Source: JAGZHZ01 sp965150505
GTDB taxonomy: Bacteria > Bacillota > Clostridia > Lachnospirales > Lachnospiraceae
DNA: 17,171 nt
Reading direction: 5' to 3'
NCBI GenBank assembly: GCA_965150505.1
Contig: CBCTVZ010000043.1
Coordinates: forward strand, 1 to 17,171
Shown piece after piece: positions 1-7,380 of this stretch. The notes beneath the pieces were generated by a model, which saw only the letters and a program-made list of their open reading frames with translations, was not told the DNA's origin and did no database searches. The position numbers and the translations under genes were made by a program. Position 1 is the first letter of the stretch; every line of letters begins with the position of its first letter.

Positions 1-580
1 CTGTCTGTTTTGCTATTAATTCATGCGCTTTTGCACACATCAGCACATCGGATGATTTGATACTAATTACAATCTGATCATATCCTGCTTCCTCTATCAT
101 ATGTACCTTATCCAATGCACTCTCAACAATTCCCTCGGCAGTCACACCATGGTCGCGCTCTACAATTTCTTTTTCAAGAGAACCGCTGTTGACACCGACA
201 CGAATCGGTATTTTTCGTTCTTTTGCTGCATCTACAACTGCTTTTAATCGTTCTTTGCTCCCAATATTTCCTGGATTGATCCGAATTTTATCAGCCCCAT
301 GCTCGATCGCTGCGATTGCCAGACGATAATCAAAATGAATATCTGCAACTAAAGGAATTGCAATCTGTTTTTTTATCTCTGCCAGTGCTGCCGCCGCCTC
401 CATTGTCGGAACTGCGCAGCGGATAATCTCGCATCCTGCTGCCTCCAGACGTTTAATCTGAGCAACGGTTGACTCTACATCTTCTGTTTTTGTATTTGTC
501 ATAGACTGAATTAAGATTGGATTTCCTCCTCCAATGATCCGATCTCCAATCGAAATTTTTTTTGTATAGTCTCTATACAT
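1..580 (-). CDS. ispG: 4-hydroxy-3-methylbut-2-enyl diphosphate synthase, N-terminal part (cut by window edge)
   Basis: This is the first ~193 residues of IspG/GcpE, which reductively converts 2-C-methyl-erythritol 2,4-cyclodiphosphate to HMBPP in the non-mevalonate isoprenoid pathway in the cytosol. The visible part matches the TIM-barrel domain: an early IQSMTNTKTEDV stretch, EIIRCAVPT, PLVADIHFDYRLA, KIRINPGNIG and IPIRVGVNSGSL, all hallmarks of the family. The 4Fe-4S cysteines belong to the C-terminal domain, which lies outside the window. Two consecutive ATG codons (583 and 580) are possible; the SD GGAGGGG (587-593) is 3 nt from the first and 6 nt from the second, so 580 is preferred. 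An extended -10 promoter lies upstream and the ilvE terminator separates it from ilvE, so it is probably transcribed on its own or heads a unit that continues out of the window. Confidence 0.95.
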   Translation of the reverse strand, partial: MYRDYTKKISIGDRIIGGGNPILIQSMTNTKTEDVESTVAQIKRLEAAGCEIIRCAVPTMEAAAALAEIKKQIAIPLVADIHFDYRLAIAAIEHGADKIRINPGNIGSKERLKAVVDAAKERKIPIRVGVNSGSLEKEIVERDHGVTAEGIVESALDKVHMIEEAGYDQIVISIKSSDVLMCAKAHELIAKQT

Positions 581-622
581 CATCTTCCCCTCCATTCTGA
601 CATCAAAACCACCTGTTTTTTT

Positions 623-631
623 ATTATATCA
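623..631 (-). promoter_or_regulatory. Extended -10 promoter of ispG
   Basis: The minus strand reads TGATATAAT, a perfect -10 hexamer (623-628) with the TGn extension. No convincing -35 hexamer is found at 16-18 nt; the upstream stretch is A-rich. It predicts a start of transcription near 616 and a leader of about 35 nt that includes the ispG SD. Confidence 0.55.
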
Positions 632-664
632 TGGCTTTGTTTTTTTTTATACTTTTTTTTGCGT

Positions 665-711
665 CAGAAAAGGCTGAGAATCTTTTCTTTCAAATTATCC
701 CAGCCTTTTTC
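665..711 (-). terminator. Rho-independent terminator of ilvE
   Basis: On the minus strand AAAAGGCTGGGA and TTCTCAGCCTTTTC form a stem (AGGCTG/CAGCCT core plus a G-T wobble and A-T flanks) around a loop of about 20 nt. It starts some 18 nt after the ilvE stop and is followed by a short T-run. The T-run is only four bases, so efficiency is uncertain. Confidence 0.65.
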
Positions 712-728
712 TAATTTCTCGGATTTTC

Positions 729-1799
729 TTATTTCACTTCAACAGTCCAGTTATGTGTATCTTCCAGATGTCCCAGTTGTATTCCAGTCACTGTATCATA
801 CAATTTCTGGCTGACTGGTCCAATTCCGCCATCTCCAATCTCAAAAACTTCTTCTTCATAACGCAGATGTCCGACAGGAGAAATAACTGCCGCTGTTCCG
901 CTTCCCCATACTTCTTCCAATGCGCCTGTTCTTGCAGCTTCCACTAATTCTTCAACAGAAATTTTTCTTTCTTCTACTGGCATTCCCCATTCTTTGCAAA
1001 GAGCAATACAAGTATTTCTGGTAACTCCTGGAAGAATGCTTCCATTCAGCATAGGAGTGACAACCGTGCCATTGATTTTAAAGAAAATATTCATTGCTCC
1101 TACTTCTTCAATATATTTTCTCTCTACGCCATCTAACCATAATACTTGAGAATATCCCTCATCGTGTGCCTTTACCTGTGCCGCAAGAGAAGCAACGTAA
1201 TTTCCTCCTGTCTTTGCCTCTCCAATTCCGCCTTTGACTGCACGCACATACTCATCTTCAATCCAGATCTTTACTGGATTGAGTCCTTCTGGATAATAAG
1301 CGCCAACCGGAGAGAGAATAATAATAAATTTATATGTATCTGATGGGCGAACTCCTAAAAATGGATCGGTTGCAATCACAAACGGTCTGATATATAAAGA
1401 AGTTCCTGGTTTAGAAGGAATCCAAGCCTCATCTACCTTAACTAACGTCTTAATTGCATTTAAAAAATCTTCTGGATCAATCTCCGGAATCATCAAACGA
1501 CGATTTGAGTTGTTTGCTCTTTCAATATTTTTGTCCGGACGGAATAACAAAGTTTTTCCATCATCTGTCTTATATGCTTTTAATCCTTCAAACATCTCCT
1601 GACCATAGTGAAATACCATTGCTGAAGGCTCTAATACAAGCGGTTGATATGGAATAATCCGAGGATCATGCCATCCTTTTCCTTTTGTATAGTCCATCAC
1701 ATACATATGATCTGTAAAAATTGTTCCGAATACTAATGGATTTTCCGGTCCTGGGATCGGTTTTGGATTTGTTGTTTTTTCAATTTTAATCTCAAGCAT
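729..1799 (-). CDS. ilvE: Branched-chain amino acid aminotransferase
   Basis: PLP-dependent class IV aminotransferase (356 aa) that interconverts leucine, isoleucine and valine with their 2-oxo acids, using glutamate/2-oxoglutarate. The long form (~356 aa rather than ~300) resembles the eukaryotic/Firmicutes BCAT2-like subgroup. Visible signatures are FHYGQEMFEGLKAY near residue 65, RPDKNIERAN, YIRPFVIATD, the Schiff-base lysine K196 in GEAKTGGNY, and GVTRNT and GSGTAAVISPV near the C terminus. An in-frame ATG at 1808 abuts the SD (GGGAGG, 1809-1814) with zero spacing, so I choose the second ATG at 1799, 9 nt downstream. It has its own promoter and terminator and so looks monocistronic. The leader is too short for a T-box or leader-peptide attenuator, so any leucine or CodY-type control must act at the DNA level. 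Confidence 0.96.
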   Translation of the reverse strand: MLEIKIEKTTNPKPIPGPENPLVFGTIFTDHMYVMDYTKGKGWHDPRIIPYQPLVLEPSAMVFHYGQEMFEGLKAYKTDDGKTLLFRPDKNIERANNSNRRLMIPEIDPEDFLNAIKTLVKVDEAWIPSKPGTSLYIRPFVIATDPFLGVRPSDTYKFIIILSPVGAYYPEGLNPVKIWIEDEYVRAVKGGIGEAKTGGNYVASLAAQVKAHDEGYSQVLWLDGVERKYIEEVGAMNIFFKINGTVVTPMLNGSILPGVTRNTCIALCKEWGMPVEERKISVEELVEAARTGALEEVWGSGTAAVISPVGHLRYEEEVFEIGDGGIGPVSQKLYDTVTGIQLGHLEDTHNWTVEVK

Positions 1800-1837
1800 T
1801 TCTTTCATCCTCCCGAATAATTTATTGATTTTCTCTA

Positions 1838-1866
1838 ATTATTATACTTTCCTTTCACTTTGTCAA
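1838..1866 (-). promoter_or_regulatory. SigA-type promoter of ilvE
   Basis: Perfect -35 TTGACA at 1861-1866, then a 17-nt spacer and AATAAT at 1838-1843 (5/6 to consensus). An overlapping TATAAT at 1841-1846 has only a 14-nt spacer and is less likely to be the -10. The start would fall near 1831, giving a leader of about 30 nt. Confidence 0.7.
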
Positions 1867-1905
1867 GGTAAAACGATAAACTATATCTGTTTTTCTTTTT
1901 CCCTT

Positions 1906-2400
1906 TTATTTCTTTTTTCTCTCATATTGCAGAAAATAATATTCTAAATCAAAATACGTCTGCTCATCACTCTCTGCTGTAATTTCCCATTCAGAACGCT
2001 CATCCAGATTCGGAAAGTAGGTATCTGCCTCAAAAGCATGGTCTATCTTTGTGATATGCGCTGTCTTACAATATGGAAGGAGTTGCTCATATACCTTGCC
2101 TCCTCCAATTACATAAATATCTTCCCTGTCATACTTTTTCAACTCTTCCCAAAGTTCATCAAGGGAATGAACTAAGATTGCTCCTTTTGCTTTGTAGTTT
2201 CTATTTTCTGTCAAAACAATATTTATTCTGTTTGGAAGAGGCATCCCATTTGGAAAACTTTCCAATGTTTTTCTTCCCATCACAACAACTTTTCCCGTTG
2301 TAATCTCACGAAAAAATTTTTTATCTCTTGGAATATTCACTAATAATTCATTCTTATTGCCAATCGCCCAGTTTTTGTCTACTGCTACAATCAGATTCAT
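1906..2400 (-). CDS. folA: Dihydrofolate reductase
   Basis: A 164-aa enzyme of normal length that reduces dihydrofolate to tetrahydrofolate with NADPH, feeding thymidylate, purine and methionine synthesis. Landmarks are LIVAVDKNWAIGN (the Met20-loop side), the catalytic acid D26 in NIPRD, VVVMGRKTLES (NADPH site), LPNRINIVLT and YVIGGGKVYEQLLP. The position matching E. coli Trp22 is Val21, a departure from the classic W-N-L-P-x-D motif; I recall similar variants in clostridial enzymes but cannot check this here. SD GAGGAG sits before the ATG. It lies 67 nt downstream of the pepV-type gene, behind a strong stem-loop, so it may be expressed by read-through or from a weak promoter that I cannot identify. 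No thyA neighbour is in view. Confidence 0.95.
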   Translation of the reverse strand: MNLIVAVDKNWAIGNKNELLVNIPRDKKFFREITTGKVVVMGRKTLESFPNGMPLPNRINIVLTENRNYKAKGAILVHSLDELWEELKKYDREDIYVIGGGKVYEQLLPYCKTAHITKIDHAFEADTYFPNLDERSEWEITAESDEQTYFDLEYYFLQYERKKK

Positions 2401-2421
2401 CTATTTTCTCCTCTAAAAAGC

Positions 2422-2448
2422 TGCGGGATAAAATAATTTTATCCCGCA
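2422..2448 (-). terminator. Strong stem-loop between pepV and folA (terminator or attenuator)
   Basis: A near-perfect palindrome: TGCGGGATAAAAT pairs with ATTTTATCCCGCA around a single central base, and the minus strand continues AGCTTTTT. Its place 19 nt after the pepV stop and just before the folA SD suggests an intrinsic terminator of the peptidase transcript. The 2-nt gap before the T-run and the close folA RBS also allow a partial terminator or an RNA-stabilising hairpin. Confidence 0.6.
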
Positions 2449-2467
2449 TATCATTGTTTTCTATTAT

Positions 2468-3874
2468 TTATAAATTACATAATTTTATAATGGCATCTGC
2501 AAAAATTTTAGCGCTCATAAACAACACATCGAGCAGCATAAATTCGTCATCTCCGTGCATATGATTGTCTACTGCTGGATCTTCACAGCCAAAAGCAACT
2601 CCTCGCTTTAAATGATGTACATAAGTACCGCCTCCTATTGCAAGCGGTTTTCCTTTGATTCCTGTATAGCGTTCGTAGCTCTCTAGCAATGTCTTTACTA
2701 ATGGAGAATCCGCCGGCACATGATGTGGAGGAGTCATATCCCCTTCCTCCATTGCAATTCCCTCTGCTTCTAGCTTTCTGTAAACAACCCCTGTCAAATT
2801 TTCATCATTTGCGCAGATCGGCGCTCTGCTGTCAAATTCTCCTCTAAGAGAAGTCTCATCGTAATGAAATACGCTGAAACATACGGTAATCTTTCCTGAA
2901 ATCTCATCTTCCATATGGATTCCAAGTGCATCTCCTTGATGATCATGATGTGGAAATAATTTTGCTACGGCACACAATTTTTTAAATCCTGCGCTTGGAG
3001 CTGCCGGAAGTGACACAAGCAGTGTCATCAGTGCAGTCACTGCATTGACTCCTCCTTCCGGTGCAGAAGCATGGGCAGACTGTCCTTTACAGGAAACTAC
3101 GATTTTTCCATCTTCCTGTGTCACTGTAAAGTTTGCTTTTGTACTGTTTTGCGCTTCTTTTACTTTTTCCTCAACAACTTCTAATGAAAATCCTTCCAGT
3201 ACCGCTTTTGCTCTGCCTGGAACTACATTCGACTTATCTCCGCCATCTACGGATACTATTTTTGGCAGATCTGCTGATTTTTCAAAAGAAGCTGTAAATT
3301 CCTTTGAAAGTCGTCCTTTTTCAATATTGATAACTGGAAAATCTGCATCTGGTGTAAAGGACATCGGCGCTTCTTCTTCTATGCTATAATAATACTCTAA
3401 ATCTTCTGATCCGCATTCTTCATCTGCTCCTAAAATCAAACGCACATTTTTCTTTAATGGAATATTCAGCTCTTTGATTGCTTTCATCGCATAAAATGCC
3501 GCAATAGCCGGTCCTTTATCATCCGCTGTTCCTCGTCCATAAATGCGCTCTCCCACAACAAGCGGAACAAACGGTTTTGTTACAGTCCAGTCGTCCGTAA
3601 CTGGCACAACATCCAAATGTGCTAAAATATCAAGCTGTTTTTCTTCTTCAGAGAAATCTGCTGTCACCACATGATTTTCATAATTTCTTGTGATAAATCC
3701 TGCTTTATCTAACATCTCTTTTGCTACTGCGATTGCTTTTGCCGGACCTTCTCCATATGGCATTCCTTCCTTTGCCGGCGTTCTCTGGCTGTCAATGCGC
3801 ACCAGCGTTTTTAAATCTTCAATCATTTCCTCTTTATGCGTATCAATATAGTGATCAATCTGTTCTCTATACAT
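2468..3874 (-). CDS. pepV: PepV-type dipeptidase (M20 metallopeptidase)
   Basis: A 468-aa M20 family zinc dipeptidase of the PepV/Sapep group (PepV is ~470 aa), a cytosolic enzyme that hydrolyses dipeptides in the last step of peptide use. Metal and catalytic residues read directly: H86 and D88 in LAHLDVVP, bridging D118 in GRGTADDKGP, E152-E153 in GADEECGS, D176 in TPDADFP, and the late His in DNHMHGDDE (H438 or H440). They fall at nearly the same positions as in the lactobacillar enzyme. An in-frame ATG at 3886 touches the SD (GGAG, 3887-3890) with no spacer; ATG 3874 is 12 nt away and fits the homologous N terminus, so I chose it. It starts 33 nt after the C39-like peptidase gene ends, so the two are probably co-transcribed. 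A stem-loop follows it. Confidence 0.93.
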   Translation of the reverse strand: MYREQIDHYIDTHKEEMIEDLKTLVRIDSQRTPAKEGMPYGEGPAKAIAVAKEMLDKAGFITRNYENHVVTADFSEEEKQLDILAHLDVVPVTDDWTVTKPFVPLVVGERIYGRGTADDKGPAIAAFYAMKAIKELNIPLKKNVRLILGADEECGSEDLEYYYSIEEEAPMSFTPDADFPVINIEKGRLSKEFTASFEKSADLPKIVSVDGGDKSNVVPGRAKAVLEGFSLEVVEEKVKEAQNSTKANFTVTQEDGKIVVSCKGQSAHASAPEGGVNAVTALMTLLVSLPAAPSAGFKKLCAVAKLFPHHDHQGDALGIHMEDEISGKITVCFSVFHYDETSLRGEFDSRAPICANDENLTGVVYRKLEAEGIAMEEGDMTPPHHVPADSPLVKTLLESYERYTGIKGKPLAIGGGTYVHHLKRGVAFGCEDPAVDNHMHGDDEFMLLDVLFMSAKIFADAIIKLCNL

Positions 3875-3907
3875 GGTTGTATCCATCTCCTTTTTTATTT
3901 TTTCATT

Positions 3908-4999
3908 TTATTCCACAGGCAAAATAACTGGAAGTTCTTTTTCATCTTCTTCCTCTTGGCGTATTACAATCGCCTGACACTCCATTTTATTATAATGATC
4001 CTCAAAGGATGATCTGTCATAAATCATAATTCCTCTAAGCGGATCGCAAACTCTTACGGTATCCTCTTGCAAATTGAATCCTGTCAAAACCATACAATGC
4101 TCATTTCCTGGCCAAGTTACTTCTTCACCGTCAATCTCCCAAGATCCAATTTCTATAATATCCTGATCAATGTACATACTTCCCCATACGATGACAGGAT
4201 ATCCATATCGCAGTTCTTCATATAAATCTTCAAATTTTGTTCCTGTCAGATCAATCGCCCTTTTATCAGACTTTTGTTCTTTTAAATATTTATTCGCAGC
4301 ATCAACAAGAACCGGTGCAAAACATCCAAATGCTTCAGAGGATCTGGGATCTCCCCAAAAAATTTCGCGATAACTTGCAGAAGCCGGAATTCCCTTTTTT
4401 AAATACTTATCAGCCAATTCTCCGATTGTCACGTCAAATCCTTCATAATTTAATACCATAGTCATAGAAGTCACTTCGCATCCCGTTGGAAAATCAGGAT
4501 ACTGAGCAAGCGGATATACGCCTATCCAGATCTCATCTGCATCATTTCTTTTAGGCTTTACATTCTTTCCTTCATTTTCTTTCAACAGATCTATTCTCTT
4601 AGGATCTGCGCCTTCCATCATTTGCTCATCAAAGTTCCAGAGATATTCCAGAGATTCTAGTTCCTCATACGTTTCCTCTGTTTCTTGCGCATACTCCTCT
4701 TCTTCATAATTATAATATTCCTCATGTACGATCCATTCCTCTTCTTCTAATGGTTCATATTCTTCCTCCCATAATGGATCGAACGTTTCCTCTTCTAGTG
4801 GAATTTCATCCTCCCATAACGGATCATACGTCTCTTCTTCTAATGGAATTTCATGTTCCCATAATGGATCATGCGTTTCTTCTAATGGAATTTCTTGTTC
4901 TTCCGCACAGACCGTTTCACTTTTACTGCAAAAAGGAAACGCAAATACTGCCAACAAAATTGCTCCGCCTGTCAATAAATAGGTGATCTCTTTTTTCAT
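3908..4999 (-). CDS. Secreted C39-like cysteine peptidase with acidic tandem repeats
   Basis: 363 aa. Residues 1-32 look like a signal peptide: MKKE, a hydrophobic core at about 7-23, and a possible signal peptidase I site after V-C-A32; the Cys at 24 does not sit in a good lipobox. Residues 33-125 are extremely Glu-rich and include three 14-15-residue repeats, EIPLEE(E)T-x-DPLWE-x (36-49, 50-64, 65-79), and a fourth degenerate copy. Residues ~155-345 match the Peptidase_C39_2 fold: Q166 and C174 in AQYPDFPTGCEVTS, H301 in GNEHCMVLTGF and D319 in VCDPLRG, a plausible catalytic set. The substrate is unknown. SD AAAGGAG lies 6 nt from the ATG. It precedes pepV closely, so a shared peptide-related role is possible but unproven. 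No ABC transporter is adjacent, which argues against a bacteriocin-processing role. Confidence 0.8.
   Translation of the reverse strand: MKKEITYLLTGGAILLAVFAFPFCSKSETVCAEEQEIPLEETHDPLWEHEIPLEEETYDPLWEDEIPLEEETFDPLWEEEYEPLEEEEWIVHEEYYNYEEEEYAQETEETYEELESLEYLWNFDEQMMEGADPKRIDLLKENEGKNVKPKRNDADEIWIGVYPLAQYPDFPTGCEVTSMTMVLNYEGFDVTIGELADKYLKKGIPASASYREIFWGDPRSSEAFGCFAPVLVDAANKYLKEQKSDKRAIDLTGTKFEDLYEELRYGYPVIVWGSMYIDQDIIEIGSWEIDGEEVTWPGNEHCMVLTGFNLQEDTVRVCDPLRGIMIYDRSSFEDHYNKMECQAIVIRQEEEDEKELPVILPVE
4763..4894 (-). repeat. Three in-frame tandem repeats (~45 bp) in the C39-like gene
   Basis: Units of 42, 45 and 45 bp encode EIPLEETHDPLWEH, EIPLEEETYDPLWED and EIPLEEETFDPLWEE. The DNA copies are nearly identical (for example GAAATTCCA and GATCC-x-TTATGGGA recur in each), consistent with recent slippage or unequal exchange. 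A degenerate fourth unit (EYEPLEEEEW) follows down to about 4733. Confidence 0.85.
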
Positions 5000-5110
5000 T
5001 TTTGGCTCCTTTCTCAGAAAATATTTTGCTGTTACTGTCCCGCTCTCTTTCCCTCAAAAGTATACCCTGTTTCAAATTTTTATAATAAAAAATCATTCAT
5101 GGGGGCATTT

Positions 5111-5989
5111 TTATAACATCTTCATTTTTTCTGACAGAGCATGAATATATGCCGGTGTCGTTCCACAGCATCCTCCTACAATCCACGCTCCCTCTTTGAT
5201 CAGACGCATCATCGCTTCTGCAAATGCTTCTTCCCCCATTGTATAAATTGCTCTTCCTTTTTCATCAATCGTTGGCATACCAGCATTTGGCTTTACAAGT
5301 ACTGGAACTTCTGCCACTTTCTTCATACTGCGCACAACCGCTTCTAATTGATCCGGTCCTACAGAACAATTTAATCCAACTGCATCTGCTCCCATTGCCT
5401 GAAGCGACTCCATCGCTTCTACCGCATTGCCTCCAAAAAAACCTGTTCCATCTGCGCTGACTGTCATGCTGCACATCATCGGCAAATCACAAACTGCCCT
5501 TGCTGCGTCGAGCGCCGCCATCGTCTCCTCAATACTGATCATCGTCTCAGCGACAAGAAGATCTACTCCAGCATTTGCTAGACTTGTAATCTGTTCTTTA
5601 TAGACATCAAACAATTCTTCATATGTAATTGTTCCATTTTCTCCAACGGTTTTTCCCGTTGTTGTCAAATCTCCCGCAATCCATGCCTTTCCCTGTGCGG
5701 CTTCCTTAGAAATCTTTACTAATCTCTCATTATATTCTTCTACTCTTTTTTCTAATCCATATCCTTGAAGACCGATTCTGTTTGCAGAAAATGTAGGTGC
5801 ATATAAAATCTCACTTCCTGCTTTTTGATATTCTCTCTGAAGATGAATCAATACTTCTTTATGCTCTAAAATCCAAGATTCCGTGCAGATTCCTCTTGGC
5901 ATTCCGCTGGCAAGCAAGTTCGAACCTGTTGCTCCATCCAGCAAAACAGGTTTCCTTTTTACTCGTTCTTTCCATTCTTCTCTTGTCAT
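5111..5989 (-). CDS. Homocysteine S-methyltransferase family protein
   Basis: A 292-aa stand-alone Hcy-binding TIM barrel, equivalent to the first domain of cobalamin-dependent methionine synthase (MetH) or to BHMT/MmuM. The zinc ligands are visible: C208 in GLNCSVGP and C274-C275 in GGCCGTTP. LLDGATGSNL (residues 16-25), ending IAGDLTTTG and PNAGMPT are further family marks. It transfers a methyl group to homocysteine to make methionine. The methyl donor cannot be read from sequence: no cobalamin, folate or reactivation domain is fused. It starts 18 nt after homoserine dehydrogenase ends, with the SD (AAAGGAA) 8 nt from the ATG, so the two are almost certainly one transcript. It could be the N-terminal module of a split MetH, or a SAM/S-methylmethionine-dependent enzyme. 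Confidence 0.85.
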   Translation of the reverse strand: MTREEWKERVKRKPVLLDGATGSNLLASGMPRGICTESWILEHKEVLIHLQREYQKAGSEILYAPTFSANRIGLQGYGLEKRVEEYNERLVKISKEAAQGKAWIAGDLTTTGKTVGENGTITYEELFDVYKEQITSLANAGVDLLVAETMISIEETMAALDAARAVCDLPMMCSMTVSADGTGFFGGNAVEAMESLQAMGADAVGLNCSVGPDQLEAVVRSMKKVAEVPVLVKPNAGMPTIDEKGRAIYTMGEEAFAEAMMRLIKEGAWIVGGCCGTTPAYIHALSEKMKML

Positions 5990-6007
5990 AAAATGTTTCC
6001 TTTTCTT

Positions 6008-7306
6008 CTATTCTTCTGGATTATAGACACGAATTATACTGGAAATCTCTTTGATAATGGACATTCCTTCCAAAACGGTCACAGAATCACGAATATTTTT
6101 TTCACACACTTCATCTGTGATCACGACTAATTCTGCGCGATCTTTTATCGCTTTTTTCTGTATAATCTGTGCAATGCTGACCTGATTATTTCCAAATACA
6201 GCCGCTATATTTGCAAGGACACCTGGACGATTTTTCACCTGTATTCTCAGGAAATAACTGTTATAGATATCCTCCATTTTTTTGATCGGAATGTTTTTAT
6301 AGCAGGTGCATCCAATTCTTCCATTGCAGGAATGCAAAATATTGCGCGCCACATCAAGCACATCTCCGGCTACCGCGCTGCCCGTAGGCATTTCGCCAGC
6401 TCCTCTTCCATAAAACATGGCATCTCCTACCGCGTCTCCCCGTACAAATACAGCATTAAAAGAGTCTCTGACAGAAGCAAGGGCATGATTGCTTGGTATC
6501 AGCATCGGATGCACGCGAACTTCGATTCCTTGCGGTGTATTTTTCGCTACTCCCAGCAATTTGATATCGCATCCTAACTCTTTTGCATATCGGATATCAT
6601 CTGCTGAAATTTTTGTAATTCCTTCTGTATACACATCTTTAAATGTAACTCGTGTGTTAAAAGCGCTTGATGCCATGATTGCCATTTTTCTTCCGGCATC
6701 TAATCCTTCAATATCTGCCGTTGGATCTGCCTCAGCATATCCTAAATCTTGCGCCATTTTCAGTGCATCTGCAAACTCCATACCATTTTCTGTCATCTTT
6801 GTCAGGATAAAATTTGTCGTTCCGTTTACGATTCCCATTACTTCTGTCAGGTTATTTCCAGCCAGACATTGTTTTAAAGGACGAATGATTGGAATTCCTC
6901 CGGCTACTGCTGCTTCAAATAAGAAATCTCTTCCATACTTCTGTGCTGTCTCAAACAGTTCTTTTCCATCCTCTGCAATCAAATCTTTGTTCGCTGAAAC
7001 TACGTGTTTTCCAGGGCGAAACGCTCCTAAAATATACGTACTCGCCGGTTCTAACCCACCCATCACTTCAATGACAATCTGTATGTTAGGATCATCCATA
7101 ATTTCCTGAAAAGAATCCGTTAATAATTCCTTTGGTATTCCTGGCCGTTCTTTTTTTACATCTCTGACCAAAATCTTGACAATCTCAATCTGAGCGCCAA
7201 TCTTATTTATCATCTCATCTTTCTGTCTCGACAGTATCTTATAAACTCCTGTTCCTACTGTTCCAACACCAAGCAGAGCTATTTTTATTTTTTTTGGAGT
7301 TTCCAT
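6008..7306 (-). CDS. hom: Homoserine dehydrogenase with C-terminal ACT domain
   Basis: 432 aa, the usual length of the monofunctional ACT-bearing form. It reduces aspartate semialdehyde to homoserine with NAD(P)H, the branch to threonine and methionine. Residues 8-20 carry the Rossmann motif GVGTVGTG; SANKDLIAEDG (104-114) holds the conserved Lys; AGGIPIIRPL, GIVNGTTNFIL (158-168), GYAEADPTADIEG and DAGRKMAIMAS follow in the canonical order. The ACT domain (about 350-430, beginning YFLRIQVKNRPGVLANIA) suggests allosteric control, classically by threonine. SD AAAGGA lies about 9 nt before the ATG. It is first of a two-gene unit with a homocysteine methyltransferase, linking it to methionine synthesis here. 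No S-box riboswitch or convincing promoter is seen in the 74-nt upstream gap. Confidence 0.97.
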   Translation of the reverse strand: METPKKIKIALLGVGTVGTGVYKILSRQKDEMINKIGAQIEIVKILVRDVKKERPGIPKELLTDSFQEIMDDPNIQIVIEVMGGLEPASTYILGAFRPGKHVVSANKDLIAEDGKELFETAQKYGRDFLFEAAVAGGIPIIRPLKQCLAGNNLTEVMGIVNGTTNFILTKMTENGMEFADALKMAQDLGYAEADPTADIEGLDAGRKMAIMASSAFNTRVTFKDVYTEGITKISADDIRYAKELGCDIKLLGVAKNTPQGIEVRVHPMLIPSNHALASVRDSFNAVFVRGDAVGDAMFYGRGAGEMPTGSAVAGDVLDVARNILHSCNGRIGCTCYKNIPIKKMEDIYNSYFLRIQVKNRPGVLANIAAVFGNNQVSIAQIIQKKAIKDRAELVVITDEVCEKNIRDSVTVLEGMSIIKEISSIIRVYNPEE

Positions 7307-7325
7307 CTTTATTGTTCCTTTCTGA

Positions 7326-7371
7326 AAAAAGAATCGTTACAGTCCTGTGATAGATTATAACGACTCTTTTT
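7326..7371 (-). terminator. Intrinsic terminator after the SseB-domain gene
   Basis: AAAAAGAGTCGTTA pairs with TAACGATTCTTTTT (13 of 14 positions) on the minus strand around an 18-nt loop, and ends in a run of six T. It begins about 10 nt past the stop codon at 7381. The A-rich left arm makes it formally bidirectional, but no plus-strand gene ends here. Confidence 0.8.
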
Positions 7372-7380
7372 CTTTACTCT

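Noticed and set aside
1800..1905. T-box or leader-peptide attenuator before ilvE
   Set aside because: The predicted leader is about 30 nt, with no specifier loop, no T-box sequence and no competing hairpins.
5000..5110. Promoter (TATACT at 5059-5064) and terminator (A/T arms around CCCCC at about 5090-5110) between the homocysteine methyltransferase and the C39-like gene
   Set aside because: The -10 has only a 2/6 -35 partner, and the hairpin has about six A-T pairs. Both are too weak to annotate, though a promoter here is likely because the gene needs one.
6489..7109. 206-codon open frame on the plus strand opposite hom
   Set aside because: It lies wholly antisense to a clear homoserine dehydrogenase. 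Its protein has no recognisable motif, and I see no SD with a start. It is a shadow of hom codon usage.
7307..7380. TATAAT at 7354-7359 as a promoter of hom
   Set aside because: It lies inside the terminator stem, has no -35-like hexamer at 16-18 nt and no TG extension. How hom is transcribed stays open.
7307..7380. S-box, or another methionine or threonine riboswitch, before hom
   Set aside because: The gap is only 74 nt and is taken up by the upstream gene's terminator. None of the conserved aptamer motifs are present.
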